Positions 1 to 5,177 of a stretch of 5,177 nucleotides of DNA are shown here, piece by piece. The stretch comes from Planctomycetota bacterium. Lineage in GTDB: Bacteria; Planctomycetota; Phycisphaerae; Tepidisphaerales; Tepidisphaeraceae. The position numbers were made by a program, and so were the translations under genes. The stretch is from assembly GCA_029777755.1 (NCBI GenBank), contig JAKORQ010000660.1, forward strand, positions 1 through 5,177. The letters run 5' to 3'. The first letter of the stretch is position 1; each line of letters begins with the position of its first letter. The notes under the pieces were generated by a model. That model saw only the letters and a list, made by a program, of their open reading frames with translations. It was not told where the DNA came from and ran no database searches.

Positions 1-1465
1 AGCTCCTCCCGGGCTTGAGCTGGATTATGGCGGCGGCGATCTCGCCAAGCCGATGGTCAGGCATGCCGATCACGGCGGCGTCGGCGACGTTCTCATGCGT
101 GCGCAGGAAATCCTCGATCTGCACCGGGTAGATGTTCTCACCGCCGGTGATGATCACATCCTTAGCCCGGTCAACCAGATAGATAAACCCATCCTCATCC
201 TGCTGCGCCATGTCGCCGGTGAGCAGCCAGCCATCTTTCAGCACCTCGGACGTCGCCTTTGGGTCCTTGTAATAGCACTCCATCACGCCCGCGCCTTTCA
301 CGGCCAGCTCGCCGATCTCCCCCTGCTTCACGGGGTTGCCGCCCTTGTCGACGATCTTGGTTTCCCAGCCGTGGCCGGGGATGCCGATGGCGCCAACCTT
401 GTGGGTGTTCTCCACGCCCAGGTGGACGCAGCCGGGCCCGCAGGATTCGCTCAGACCATAGTTGGTGTCGTACTGGTGATGCGGGAAGACCGTCAGCCAG
501 CGTTTAATTAACGACTTGGGCACCGGCTGGGCGCCGATGTGCATCAGCCGCCACTGATCCAGGCGATACTTGGCCAGGTCGATCTCGCCGCGCTCGATGG
601 CATCGAGAATGTCCTGCGCCCAGGGCACCAGCAGCCATACCACCGTGCAGGCCTCCTCGCTGACAGCACGGATGATCCACTCCGGCTTCACCCCGCGCAA
701 CAGCACCGCCTTGGAGCCGGAACTGAGGCTGCCGAACCAGTGCATCTTCGCCCCGGTGTGATACAGCGGCGGGATGCAAAGGAAGCAGTCATCGCGCGTC
801 TGACCATGGTGCACATGCTCGCACTTGGCCGCGTGCATCAGGCTGCGATGCTTGTGCAGGATCGCCTTGGGGAAGCCGGTGGTACCTGATGAGAAGTAGA
901 TGGCCGCATCATCGTCGTCGGTGACATCGCGCTCCGGGGCGATGCTGCGCATGAACTTCACGAGGTAGTCGTAGCTCTCGGCAAATGTCGGGCAGTTGGC
1001 GCCCACGTAGAACATCTGCTTCACCCGCGGGAGCTTCTCGAAGATCTCCTCCATGCGGCCGATGAACTCCGGGCCGAACACCAGCAGGTCGGCATCCGCC
1101 AGTTCCAGGCAATACTTAATCTCCTCGGCCGTGTAGCGGAAGTTCAGCGGCACCGCGATCGCGCCCGCCTTGAGCACGCCGAAGTAGATCGGCAGCCACT
1201 CCAGGCAGTTCATCAGCAGGATCGCCACCTTGTCCCCCTTCTTTATGCCGCGTGAGAGCAGCAGGTTGGCGAAACGGTTGGCCCGTTTGTCGAACTCCTT
1301 CCAGGTGATCTCCGTCCGCCCGCAGAGATTCGGGTTGGTCTCGATGAGGGAATATTCCTTCCAGGTCATGGTGGTGTGTTCCATGACCTTGGGGTTGATC
1401 TCAACGAGGGCAATGTCGTCAGCCAGGTTGGCGGCGTTTCGTTCCAGCAGTTCGATGAGCGGCAT
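1..1465 (-). CDS. AMP-forming acyl-CoA synthetase (fatty-acid/carboxylate CoA ligase), C-terminus cut by window edge
   Basis: This enzyme activates a carboxylic acid, probably a fatty acid, with ATP to an acyl-adenylate and then transfers it to coenzyme A in the cytoplasm. The frame is open from the ATG at 1465 down to position 1, giving 488 residues. Motifs of the adenylate-forming superfamily appear in order: the phosphate-binding loop FSSGTTGFPK (191-200), YGLSE (336-340, with Ser where Thr is commoner), the ATP-ribose Asp in DGWLLTGDM (411-419) and the hinge region VDRAKDVIITGGENIYP (431-447). Family members usually run about 510-560 residues, so roughly the last 30-60 are missing here, including the catalytic Lys of the C-terminal lid; this is a window effect, not evidence of a pseudogene. 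The start is supported by AAAGGA just upstream. Residues 20-59 are an imperfect tandem repeat. The chain length of the substrate cannot be read from the sequence. Family assignment is firm; substrate is open. Confidence 0.96.
   Translation of the reverse strand, partial: MPLIELLERNAANLADDIALVEINPKVMEHTTMTWKEYSLIETNPNLCGRTEITWKEFDKRANRFANLLLSRGIKKGDKVAILLMNCLEWLPIYFGVLKAGAIAVPLNFRYTAEEIKYCLELADADLLVFGPEFIGRMEEIFEKLPRVKQMFYVGANCPTFAESYDYLVKFMRSIAPERDVTDDDDAAIYFSSGTTGFPKAILHKHRSLMHAAKCEHVHHGQTRDDCFLCIPPLYHTGAKMHWFGSLSSGSKAVLLRGVKPEWIIRAVSEEACTVVWLLVPWAQDILDAIERGEIDLAKYRLDQWRLMHIGAQPVPKSLIKRWLTVFPHHQYDTNYGLSESCGPGCVHLGVENTHKVGAIGIPGHGWETKIVDKGGNPVKQGEIGELAVKGAGVMECYYKDPKATSEVLKDGWLLTGDMAQQDEDGFIYLVDRAKDVIITGGENIYPVQIEDFLRTHENVADAAVIGMPDHRLGEIAAAIIQLKPGRS
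1289..1408 (-). repeat. In-frame 60-bp tandem duplication within the acyl-CoA synthetase gene
   Basis: Residues 20-39 and 40-59 align without gaps. Copy 1 (1349-1408) begins LVEINPKV and ends TWKEYS; copy 2 (1289-1348) begins LIETNPNL and ends TWKEFD. By hand count 9 of 20 residues and 37 of 60 bases are identical, with further conservative pairs (V/I, M/I, Y/F). Homologues as I remember them carry a single such segment (a P-rich stretch followed by ITWKEFD) before the RANRFAN helix. Copy 2 sits next to that helix, so copy 1 is likely the extra unit. The divergence suggests an old duplication or a lineage-specific insertion. Confidence 0.7.
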
Positions 1466-1469
1466 TGGA

Positions 1470-1475
1470 TCCTTT
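1470..1475 (-). promoter_or_regulatory. Ribosome binding site of the acyl-CoA synthetase gene
   Basis: On the minus strand AAAGGA lies four bases before the ATG at 1465. The spacing is a little tight but workable. It supports this ATG over the in-frame Met codons inside the first repeat (residues 28 and 33), which would remove the N-terminal helix seen in homologues. Confidence 0.6.
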
Positions 1476-1553
1476 CGTCCTCAGAGTCGGGCGACAGTGT
1501 AAAGGCAAAGCGGCACAAGAACGAGAGTTTTGCATGCGATTATCCGTTTTTGA

Positions 1554-1581
1554 TTGCAGTAACGATGCCGGCCGCTAGGAT
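1554..1581 (+). promoter_or_regulatory. Weak sigma70-like promoter candidate for the PEP-CTERM gene; the rest of 1466-1686 shows no clear signal
   Basis: TTGCAG and TAGGAT are separated by 16 bases, about 100 bases before the start codon at 1687. The hexamers match the consensus at only 3 and 4 of 6 positions, so this is a guess. The 1466-1686 region separates divergent genes and must hold promoters for both. It includes an AT-richer patch at about 1500-1560 and two copies of ATGCCGGCC (1565-1573 and 1600-1608). I see no convincing operator, riboswitch or small gene in it. Confidence 0.2.
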
Positions 1582-1676
1582 ATCCCTGCCTTGTCGGCCA
1601 TGCCGGCCAGGCCACAGGCCGTTTCGCGACCTCACCACGGCTCACGGGGAGGCGCCCATATGTTTCGTGAGCCAGC

Positions 1677-1682
1677 AGGAGG
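1677..1682 (+). promoter_or_regulatory. Shine-Dalgarno AGGAGG that sets the start of the PEP-CTERM protein
   Basis: A perfect AGGAGG lies four bases before the ATG at 1687. An in-frame ATG at 1660 also has a purine-rich GGGGAGG (1646-1652) at a good distance of seven bases. The 1687 start is preferred because it gives a compact signal peptide, while the earlier start adds nine residues including an acidic one ahead of it. Confidence 0.75.
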
Positions 1683-1686
1683 ACAA

Positions 1687-2469
1687 ATGTCTTGCAGGAT
1701 AGCCTTCGCGGCGGCATTGGCCGCGCTTTCTCTTGCCGCCGGCGCCCAGGCGACTCTGTACGCTGATTTTGAGCCCGGTTTCAGCATGGTCCAGGACGAC
1801 AATCCGCGCCCGGGCGAATGGCGCGCGATGACTTCCCTGTGCGAACTGACCAGCGAATACAAGACCAGCGGCCAGCAGTCCGCCCGCGTGCAGGGCGCGG
1901 GGTTGCTGTATGAGTTTGACAACCGCCCGCTTTACCTGGTCTATCCACCCTACGAATCGAAGCTGTTCCAGGTCGACCTCCGGCCGGCGGGCGTCCGGCA
2001 GGATGATCCCTACGAGCAGCTTCTGGGACAAGTCGCAATCCGCGGCAACTTCGGCGGCTCGGAGAAGGAACTGGGTTTGCGCTTCTTCGTCGGCGTTGAC
2101 CGAAGCGTGCAGGTCTACTTCAGCCTCACCAACCCTTACAACGCCGCGGACCCATCAAACATCATCCTTAACACGATGCAGCAGTTTTCCGGCGAGACCT
2201 GGTACACCTACACGGTCCTGATGGATTACCACGCGATGAGCGTCACGCAGTCGCTTAAGAGCACAAGCGGCGATGTCCTGGTCGAGTACACCTACGATGT
2301 GCAAGCCAGCGTTCTCTACTCCATGAGGTTAATGTCGAGCAACGACCGGGCCGTTCACTTTGACTCGCTGTATATCGGGGCTGTTCCTGAGCCCTCGACA
2401 GCGGCTACTGTAATGAGCATCGGCGCCATGGCGATCCTCTCGCGACGTCGGCAGAAAGGCAGCGCCTGA
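1687..2469 (+). CDS. Exported protein with PEP-CTERM sorting tail, function unknown
   Basis: This is a 260-residue secreted protein. The first 22 residues look like a Sec signal peptide: a short Arg-bearing start, an Ala/Leu-rich core and a likely cleavage site after AQA (20-22). The body (about 23-230) is rich in aromatic and beta-branched residues in alternating patterns, e.g. VQVYFSLTN and WYTYTVLMD. It ends with a strand resembling HFDSLYIG, common at the end of jelly-roll or lectin-like sandwiches, so a beta-sandwich domain is a reasonable but unproven guess. The last 28 residues are a PEP-CTERM tail: VPEPST, a hydrophobic stretch and then RRR. In such proteins the tail is thought to be processed by an exosortase, linking the product to envelope or extracellular matrix export. 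No catalytic motif is seen, and no exosortase gene is in the window. It is divergent from the acyl-CoA synthetase gene and separated from hcp by a hairpin and a new promoter, so it probably forms its own unit. Confidence 0.85.
   Translation: MSCRIAFAAALAALSLAAGAQATLYADFEPGFSMVQDDNPRPGEWRAMTSLCELTSEYKTSGQQSARVQGAGLLYEFDNRPLYLVYPPYESKLFQVDLRPAGVRQDDPYEQLLGQVAIRGNFGGSEKELGLRFFVGVDRSVQVYFSLTNPYNAADPSNIILNTMQQFSGETWYTYTVLMDYHAMSVTQSLKSTSGDVLVEYTYDVQASVLYSMRLMSSNDRAVHFDSLYIGAVPEPSTAATVMSIGAMAILSRRRQKGSA
2383..2466 (+). other. PEP-CTERM sorting signal (residues 233-260)
   Basis: The three-part tail is complete: VPEPST at residues 233-238, a hydrophobic segment of roughly 15 residues (ATVMSIGAMAIL region), then SRRRQKGSA at the extreme C-terminus. 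The VPEPST core and the Arg cluster after the membrane segment are the defining elements of the family. The host is therefore expected to encode an exosortase elsewhere. Confidence 0.88.
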
Positions 2470-2482
2470 CACCATCATACAA

Positions 2483-2529
2483 GCATCCAGATGCCGCGGG
2501 GGCGGACATCAGTCCGCCCCTCCGGATGC
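2483..2529. repeat. Strong GC-rich intergenic hairpin, terminator-like or REP-like
   Basis: A perfect 9-bp stem, GGGGCGGAC (2499-2507) with GTCCGCCCC (2512-2520), closes on a four-base ATCA loop. An outer pair, GCATCC (2483-2488) with GGATGC (2524-2529), could extend it across an internal loop. It starts 13 bases after the stop codon of the PEP-CTERM gene. No run of T follows on either strand, so it is not a textbook intrinsic terminator. It may protect the 3' end of the mRNA, help Rho-dependent ending, or be one copy of a dispersed intergenic palindrome. Confidence 0.65.
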
Positions 2530-2565
2530 GCCAAACGTTGCTCCATCACAAATTCGCGGCGAAGT

Positions 2566-2579
2566 TTGATTCATATCAA
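2566..2579. promoter_or_regulatory. FNR/DNR-type regulator binding site upstream of hcp
   Basis: TTGAT-TCAT-ATCAA is a perfect match to the FNR-family consensus TTGAT-N4-ATCAA, bound by oxygen-sensing FNR and NO-sensing DNR/NNR proteins of the CRP/FNR superfamily. It lies in the leader of hcp, a classic target of these regulators. Its centre (2572.5) is 41.5 bases before the start site inferred from the -10-like hexamer at 2602-2607, the standard position for class II activation. The regulator itself is not in the window. Confidence 0.8.
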
Positions 2580-2601
2580 GGACGTATTGCTCCGTTTCCT
2601 C

Positions 2602-2607
2602 CATATT
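2602..2607 (+). promoter_or_regulatory. Inferred -10 element of the hcp promoter
   Basis: CATATT matches TATAAT at 4 of 6 positions. It falls exactly where a -10 element should lie if the FNR-type site is centred at -41.5, with transcription starting near 2614. No good -35 hexamer is visible, as expected for a promoter whose activator occupies that place. This gives a leader of about 80 bases. The ribosome binding site before the ATG is weak: GGAG at 2679-2682, eleven bases away. Confidence 0.5.
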
Positions 2608-2693
2608 CCCGCCACACGAAAACAACACACCGGCCGCGACGAGCCGCAAGTGCGGACGACGACGCCGGGGGATAGATCGGAGCGGATGGCAGT

Positions 2694-4001
2694 ATGTTCT
2701 GTAATCAGTGTGAGCAGGCAAAGGATTGTGTCGGCTGCACCGGCAGCATTGGCAAGTGCGGGAAGGATGAGGATGTACAGTCACTGCAGGAGATCATCCT
2801 GTACGGGCTGAAGGGGATGGCCGCCTATGCCCATCACGCCCGCCGGCTGGGCAAGAGTGATGAGTCGGTCAGTGCCTTCATCGAGGATGCTCTGTTCGCC
2901 ACACTGACCAACGTCAATTTCGATGTTGAGTCACTGTTCGAGATGGCGATGGAACTGGGGCGAAAGAACCTGCGGGTGATGGAACTGCTCGACGAAGGGC
3001 ACATCGAGACATTCGGCAAGCCCTCCCCCACCAGGGTGAAGGAGGGCACGCAGGCCGGGCCGGGCATCCTCGTCACCGGGCATGACCTGGTCGATCTGCG
3101 CGACCTGCTCAAGCAGGTTGAGGGAACAAACATCAAGGTCTACACCCATGGCGAGATGCTGCCGGCGCACATGTATCCCAAGCTGCGCAATCACCCGAAC
3201 CTGGCGGGCAACTATGGCGGCGCCTGGCAGAACCAGAAGCGCGAGTGGGCGGCATTCCCCGGCCCGGTGCTGGCGACGACCAACTGCATCATGCCACCTT
3301 CCCAGAGCTACGCCGGGAGACTGTTCTCCACCCGCGTGACGGCCGCCCCGGGAGCGGGGATCAGGCGCATCACCAACGGTGATTTCTCGGCGCTGATCAA
3401 GTGTGCCCTGGAATGCCTGCCGTGCGAGCAGAACATCACCGGCGAGAGCGTCGTTGGCTTCCACCGCACGGTGCTGCTGGACGCGGCCGAGACGATTGTC
3501 GAGGCCGTGAAGGCGGGAAAGATCAGCCGCTTCTTCGTCATCGGCGGCTGCGACGGCCACGAGAGTTCGCGCAACTATTTCGCCGAGTATGCCCAGGCGA
3601 CACCGCCGGACTCGTTCATCCTGACCCTTGGCTGCGGGAAGTACCGCATCCGCAACCACGATTACGGCACGCACCTTGGCCTGCCGCGCCTGATGGACAT
3701 GGGCCAGTGCAATGACTCCTACGGCGCGATCATGGTGGCGGTGGCGCTGGCGAAGGCATTCAGCTGCTCGGTGAACGATCTGCCCCTGACGCTGGTGATC
3801 TCCTGGTTTGAGCAGAAGGCGGTCGCGGTGTTGCTGACACTGCTGTCGCTGGGGGTGAAGGGGATCGTGGTCGGCCCGAACCCGCCCGCGTTCGTGTCGC
3901 CGAACGTGTTTAAGATTTTGCAGGAGAAGTTCGATTTGCGTCTTATTGGCAACGATGCGAAGGAAGACCTCCGCCGCGTGATGGCAACAGCGGCGGCATA
4001 A
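2694..4001 (+). CDS. hcp: Hybrid-cluster protein (Hcp, hydroxylamine/nitric oxide reductase), short class III-like form
   Basis: Hcp is a cytoplasmic iron-sulfur enzyme long called hydroxylamine reductase; in E. coli it acts as a high-affinity NO reductase that protects against nitrosative stress. The protein has 435 residues against about 540-555 for class I/II enzymes. The shortfall fits loss of the second helical bundle of the first domain, as in class III Hcps described from archaea and thermophiles. The N-terminal [4Fe-4S] cysteines are C3, C6, C15 and C22, with an extra C12. By comparison with the Desulfovibrio enzyme, all hybrid-cluster ligands are present: H130 (VTGHDL), E154 (THGEM), C198 (TTNCI), C286 (GGCDG, the persulfide position), C314 (LGCGKYR), C339 (GQCND) and E373 (WFEQKA). 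The start is fixed by the conserved MFCNQC opening. Three more cysteines (237, 241, 244) are unusual. No hcr reductase gene adjoins it, so the electron donor is unknown. An FNR-type site precedes it and a strong terminator follows, implying single-gene transcription. Confidence 0.96.
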   Translation: MFCNQCEQAKDCVGCTGSIGKCGKDEDVQSLQEIILYGLKGMAAYAHHARRLGKSDESVSAFIEDALFATLTNVNFDVESLFEMAMELGRKNLRVMELLDEGHIETFGKPSPTRVKEGTQAGPGILVTGHDLVDLRDLLKQVEGTNIKVYTHGEMLPAHMYPKLRNHPNLAGNYGGAWQNQKREWAAFPGPVLATTNCIMPPSQSYAGRLFSTRVTAAPGAGIRRITNGDFSALIKCALECLPCEQNITGESVVGFHRTVLLDAAETIVEAVKAGKISRFFVIGGCDGHESSRNYFAEYAQATPPDSFILTLGCGKYRIRNHDYGTHLGLPRLMDMGQCNDSYGAIMVAVALAKAFSCSVNDLPLTLVISWFEQKAVAVLLTLLSLGVKGIVVGPNPPAFVSPNVFKILQEKFDLRLIGNDAKEDLRRVMATAAA

Positions 4002-4024
4002 AAGGGTTCCTTACGCTGCGACAG

Positions 4025-4059
4025 CCCTCCCCGAGTGGTTCCGGGGAGGGTTCTTTCTT
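4025..4059 (+). terminator. Intrinsic terminator of hcp
   Basis: CCCTCCCCG (4025-4033) pairs perfectly with CGGGGAGGG (4042-4050) around an eight-base loop and is followed at once by the T-rich TTCTTTCTT. It begins 24 bases after the hcp stop codon. Stem, loop and tail all fit Rho-independent termination, which separates hcp from the next gene. Confidence 0.9.
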
Positions 4060-4087
4060 GCGCAGGAATTTGCCGCAGGCTTGTTAT
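4058..4087 (+). promoter_or_regulatory. Weak promoter candidate for the downstream secreted-protein gene
   Basis: TTGCGC (4058-4063) and TGTTAT (4082-4087) are 18 bases apart, right after the hcp terminator, and would start transcription near 4094, about 30 bases before the ATG at 4123. The matches are 3-4 of 6 each, so this rests mostly on position: a gene following a strong terminator needs its own promoter. Confidence 0.25.
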
Positions 4088-4122
4088 TGAGCGTGCCAAC
4101 TGTCCGGCTATCATGCCCGGAG

Positions 4123-5177
4123 ATGGGATGGGTAGGGCGCACGCTGCTGTTGATGATGTGCATCTGCTGTGGCTTGAGCCTGCGCGCTGACTCGCCTGAG
4201 TTGCTTCCAGCCCCCGCGCCTGCCCAGCGAGCATTTGCCATCCGCCAGGTAAATGAACTTTGCCAGCGACACCCGGCCGACTATGGCCCGAAACGCCTGC
4301 TAGAGATGGCCGGGGATGAGCAGTCGGCAGCGCACCTGCGTTTTGCGGCGGCCTATCGCGCCATGGAGATGGCGGCAGCCTCCGGGGATGTGAAACTGTC
4401 GCTATCTGCCCTGTCACACCTGGAGCAGACGTACGACGTTACATCACTGAAGTTGCGTGAACATCTGCTCAAGGCGCTGATGGACGCCTCGCAGCGCAGG
4501 GCGGCCGTCATCCTGGCGATGCGCTGGAGCGAAGACTTCTACCCTGCCGGCGATCTCAAGCAGGTAACGCCACTGGCGCGAGCGGTGGAAAAATGTCGCG
4601 ATGACCTCTCCCCCGCGCTTCGCGCCGCAGCCGACGCTTACCTTGAGGACTACCAGCACGCCATGAAGGCCGATCCTGCCGTCGTCACCTGCCTGTATCA
4701 GCAGCGGTGGGCGGAAGGTTTGCCGCACCTGGCGAAGATCGAGCATCCCCTGGCGGAACTGGCCGAGAATGACCTGTCGGTGCAGGCGGACGATCTGCGT
4801 ATGGTGATCGCCGACCGATGGTGGCAGGCGGGCGAGCAGCACGGCGGCACTACCGGCTGGCGCATCGCCTCCCGCGCGATAGAGATCTACCGCGAGCTTC
4901 TGCCGCGTGCCGGCGTCATCGAGCGAGAGCTGATCAGCAGCCGCCTGGCCGAGCACGAGAGCCGCAGGCTAAAGGCGCTTGGCTATTTGCCGGGGCTGTC
5001 GCGGCAGACCTGGCGGGAAAACTCATCCCAGCGCGCGAGCGGCATCGCCGCCGACCTGGAGATCGATCGCAACGACGATCGCTTGGAGCTGCCGCGAACA
5101 GGCGGGCATGTGCTGTTGCGCGGATATCTACTCATCACCGAACCTGGAAGGCATGAACTGACGATCACCGCAGGCAG
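4123..5177 (+). CDS. Secreted helical-repeat protein with probable PA14-like domain, C-terminus beyond window
   Basis: The open frame gives 351 residues and runs off the window. Residues 1-22 look like a signal peptide (MGWVGR, then a Leu/Met/Cys-rich core, cleavage probably after LRA), so the product is likely exported. Residues 35-285 are Ala/Leu-rich and mostly helical, suggesting a TPR-like or alpha-solenoid region. Within it, RWAEGLPHLAKIEHPLAELAENDL (196-219) and the stretch from ADRWWQAGE to IEIYRELLPRAG (230-264) resemble segments I associate with large planctomycete proteins. Residues 288-351 (LPGLSRQTW, then HVLLRGYLLITEPGRHELTITAG) look like the beginning of a PA14/GLEYA-type beta domain, often carbohydrate-linked. 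The ATG at 4123 has a poor ribosome binding site (CGGAG directly adjacent); an in-frame GTG at 4093 would add ten polar residues and is less likely. Function is unknown; a cell-surface or glycan-related role is only an inference. Confidence 0.8.
   Translation, partial: MGWVGRTLLLMMCICCGLSLRADSPELLPAPAPAQRAFAIRQVNELCQRHPADYGPKRLLEMAGDEQSAAHLRFAAAYRAMEMAAASGDVKLSLSALSHLEQTYDVTSLKLREHLLKALMDASQRRAAVILAMRWSEDFYPAGDLKQVTPLARAVEKCRDDLSPALRAAADAYLEDYQHAMKADPAVVTCLYQQRWAEGLPHLAKIEHPLAELAENDLSVQADDLRMVIADRWWQAGEQHGGTTGWRIASRAIEIYRELLPRAGVIERELISSRLAEHESRRLKALGYLPGLSRQTWRENSSQRASGIAADLEIDRNDDRLELPRTGGHVLLRGYLLITEPGRHELTITAG

Noticed and set aside
53..889. Plus-strand open frames at 53-511 and 539-889
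   Set aside because: Both lie opposite the acyl-CoA synthetase, whose minus-strand frame is unbroken and contains the full set of adenylation motifs.
1..1465. Acyl-CoA synthetase as a pseudogene because the catalytic C-terminal Lys motif is absent
   Set aside because: The frame is still open at position 1, so the missing end is due to the window boundary.
1565..1620. Repeated ATGCCGGCC and GGCC-rich short inverted repeats
   Set aside because: Short GC-rich words recur by chance at this base composition, and the repeats show no regular spacing or clear operator symmetry.
1591..1686. Upstream extension of the PEP-CTERM gene to an ATG at 1591 or 1660
   Set aside because: The 1591 start has no ribosome binding site and places about 32 polar residues before the signal peptide. 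The 1660 start has a fair site but lengthens the n-region with an acidic residue; the perfect AGGAGG before 1687 is preferred.
2931..3674. Long open frame of 247 codons on the minus strand opposite hcp
   Set aside because: It is a shadow of the hcp coding strand in GC-rich DNA: the plus-strand frame has all Hcp ligands, and the minus-strand product shows no recognisable motif and no ribosome binding site.
3719..4417. Open frame of 232 codons on the minus strand across the hcp end, terminator and next gene start
   Set aside because: It runs antisense through a strong terminator and two supported genes, and its product is low-complexity and Pro/Arg/Ser-rich.
4444..4956. Open frame of 170 codons on the minus strand opposite the secreted solenoid gene
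   Set aside because: The plus-strand frame is continuous from signal peptide to window end and matches a secreted helical protein, so this is an antisense shadow.

Overview
This 5.2 kb window is GC-rich bacterial DNA holding four protein genes, two of them cut by the window edges. The best guess for the host is a planctomycete or a relative in the PVC group. Three observations point that way. A secreted protein ends in a PEP-CTERM sorting tail. The last gene resembles the large secreted helical/PA14-type proteins I associate with Planctomycetes. The hybrid-cluster protein is of the short type. No rRNA or universal marker gene is present, so the taxonomy is an inference.

Layout. (1) Positions 1-1465, minus strand: most of an AMP-forming acyl-CoA synthetase, with its C-terminal end beyond position 1. 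It carries an unusual 20-residue tandem duplication near the N-terminus. (2) 1466-1686: a divergent intergenic region with ribosome binding sites at both ends and only weak promoter candidates. (3) 1687-2469, plus strand: a 260-residue exported protein with a signal peptide, a probably beta-rich body and a C-terminal PEP-CTERM tail. (4) 2470-2693: a noncoding region with a strong GC-rich hairpin, then a perfect FNR/DNR-type site (TTGAT-N4-ATCAA) whose spacing to a -10-like hexamer fits a class II activated promoter. (5) 2694-4001, plus strand: hcp, a 435-residue hybrid-cluster protein with all expected cluster ligands, followed by a strong intrinsic terminator at 4025-4059. (6) 4123 to the window end, plus strand: the N-terminal 351 residues of a secreted helical protein that runs into what looks like the start of a PA14-like domain.

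The genes do not form one operon. The first is divergent from the rest, and hcp has its own predicted promoter and terminator. The most coherent functional unit is the FNR-type site plus hcp: an oxygen- or nitric-oxide-responsive switch driving a stand-alone nitrosative-stress enzyme, with no hcr reductase gene beside it. The acyl-CoA synthetase (lipid or organic acid activation) and the two exported proteins have no evident link to it. I found no CRISPR array, tRNA, rRNA, transposase or phage gene.
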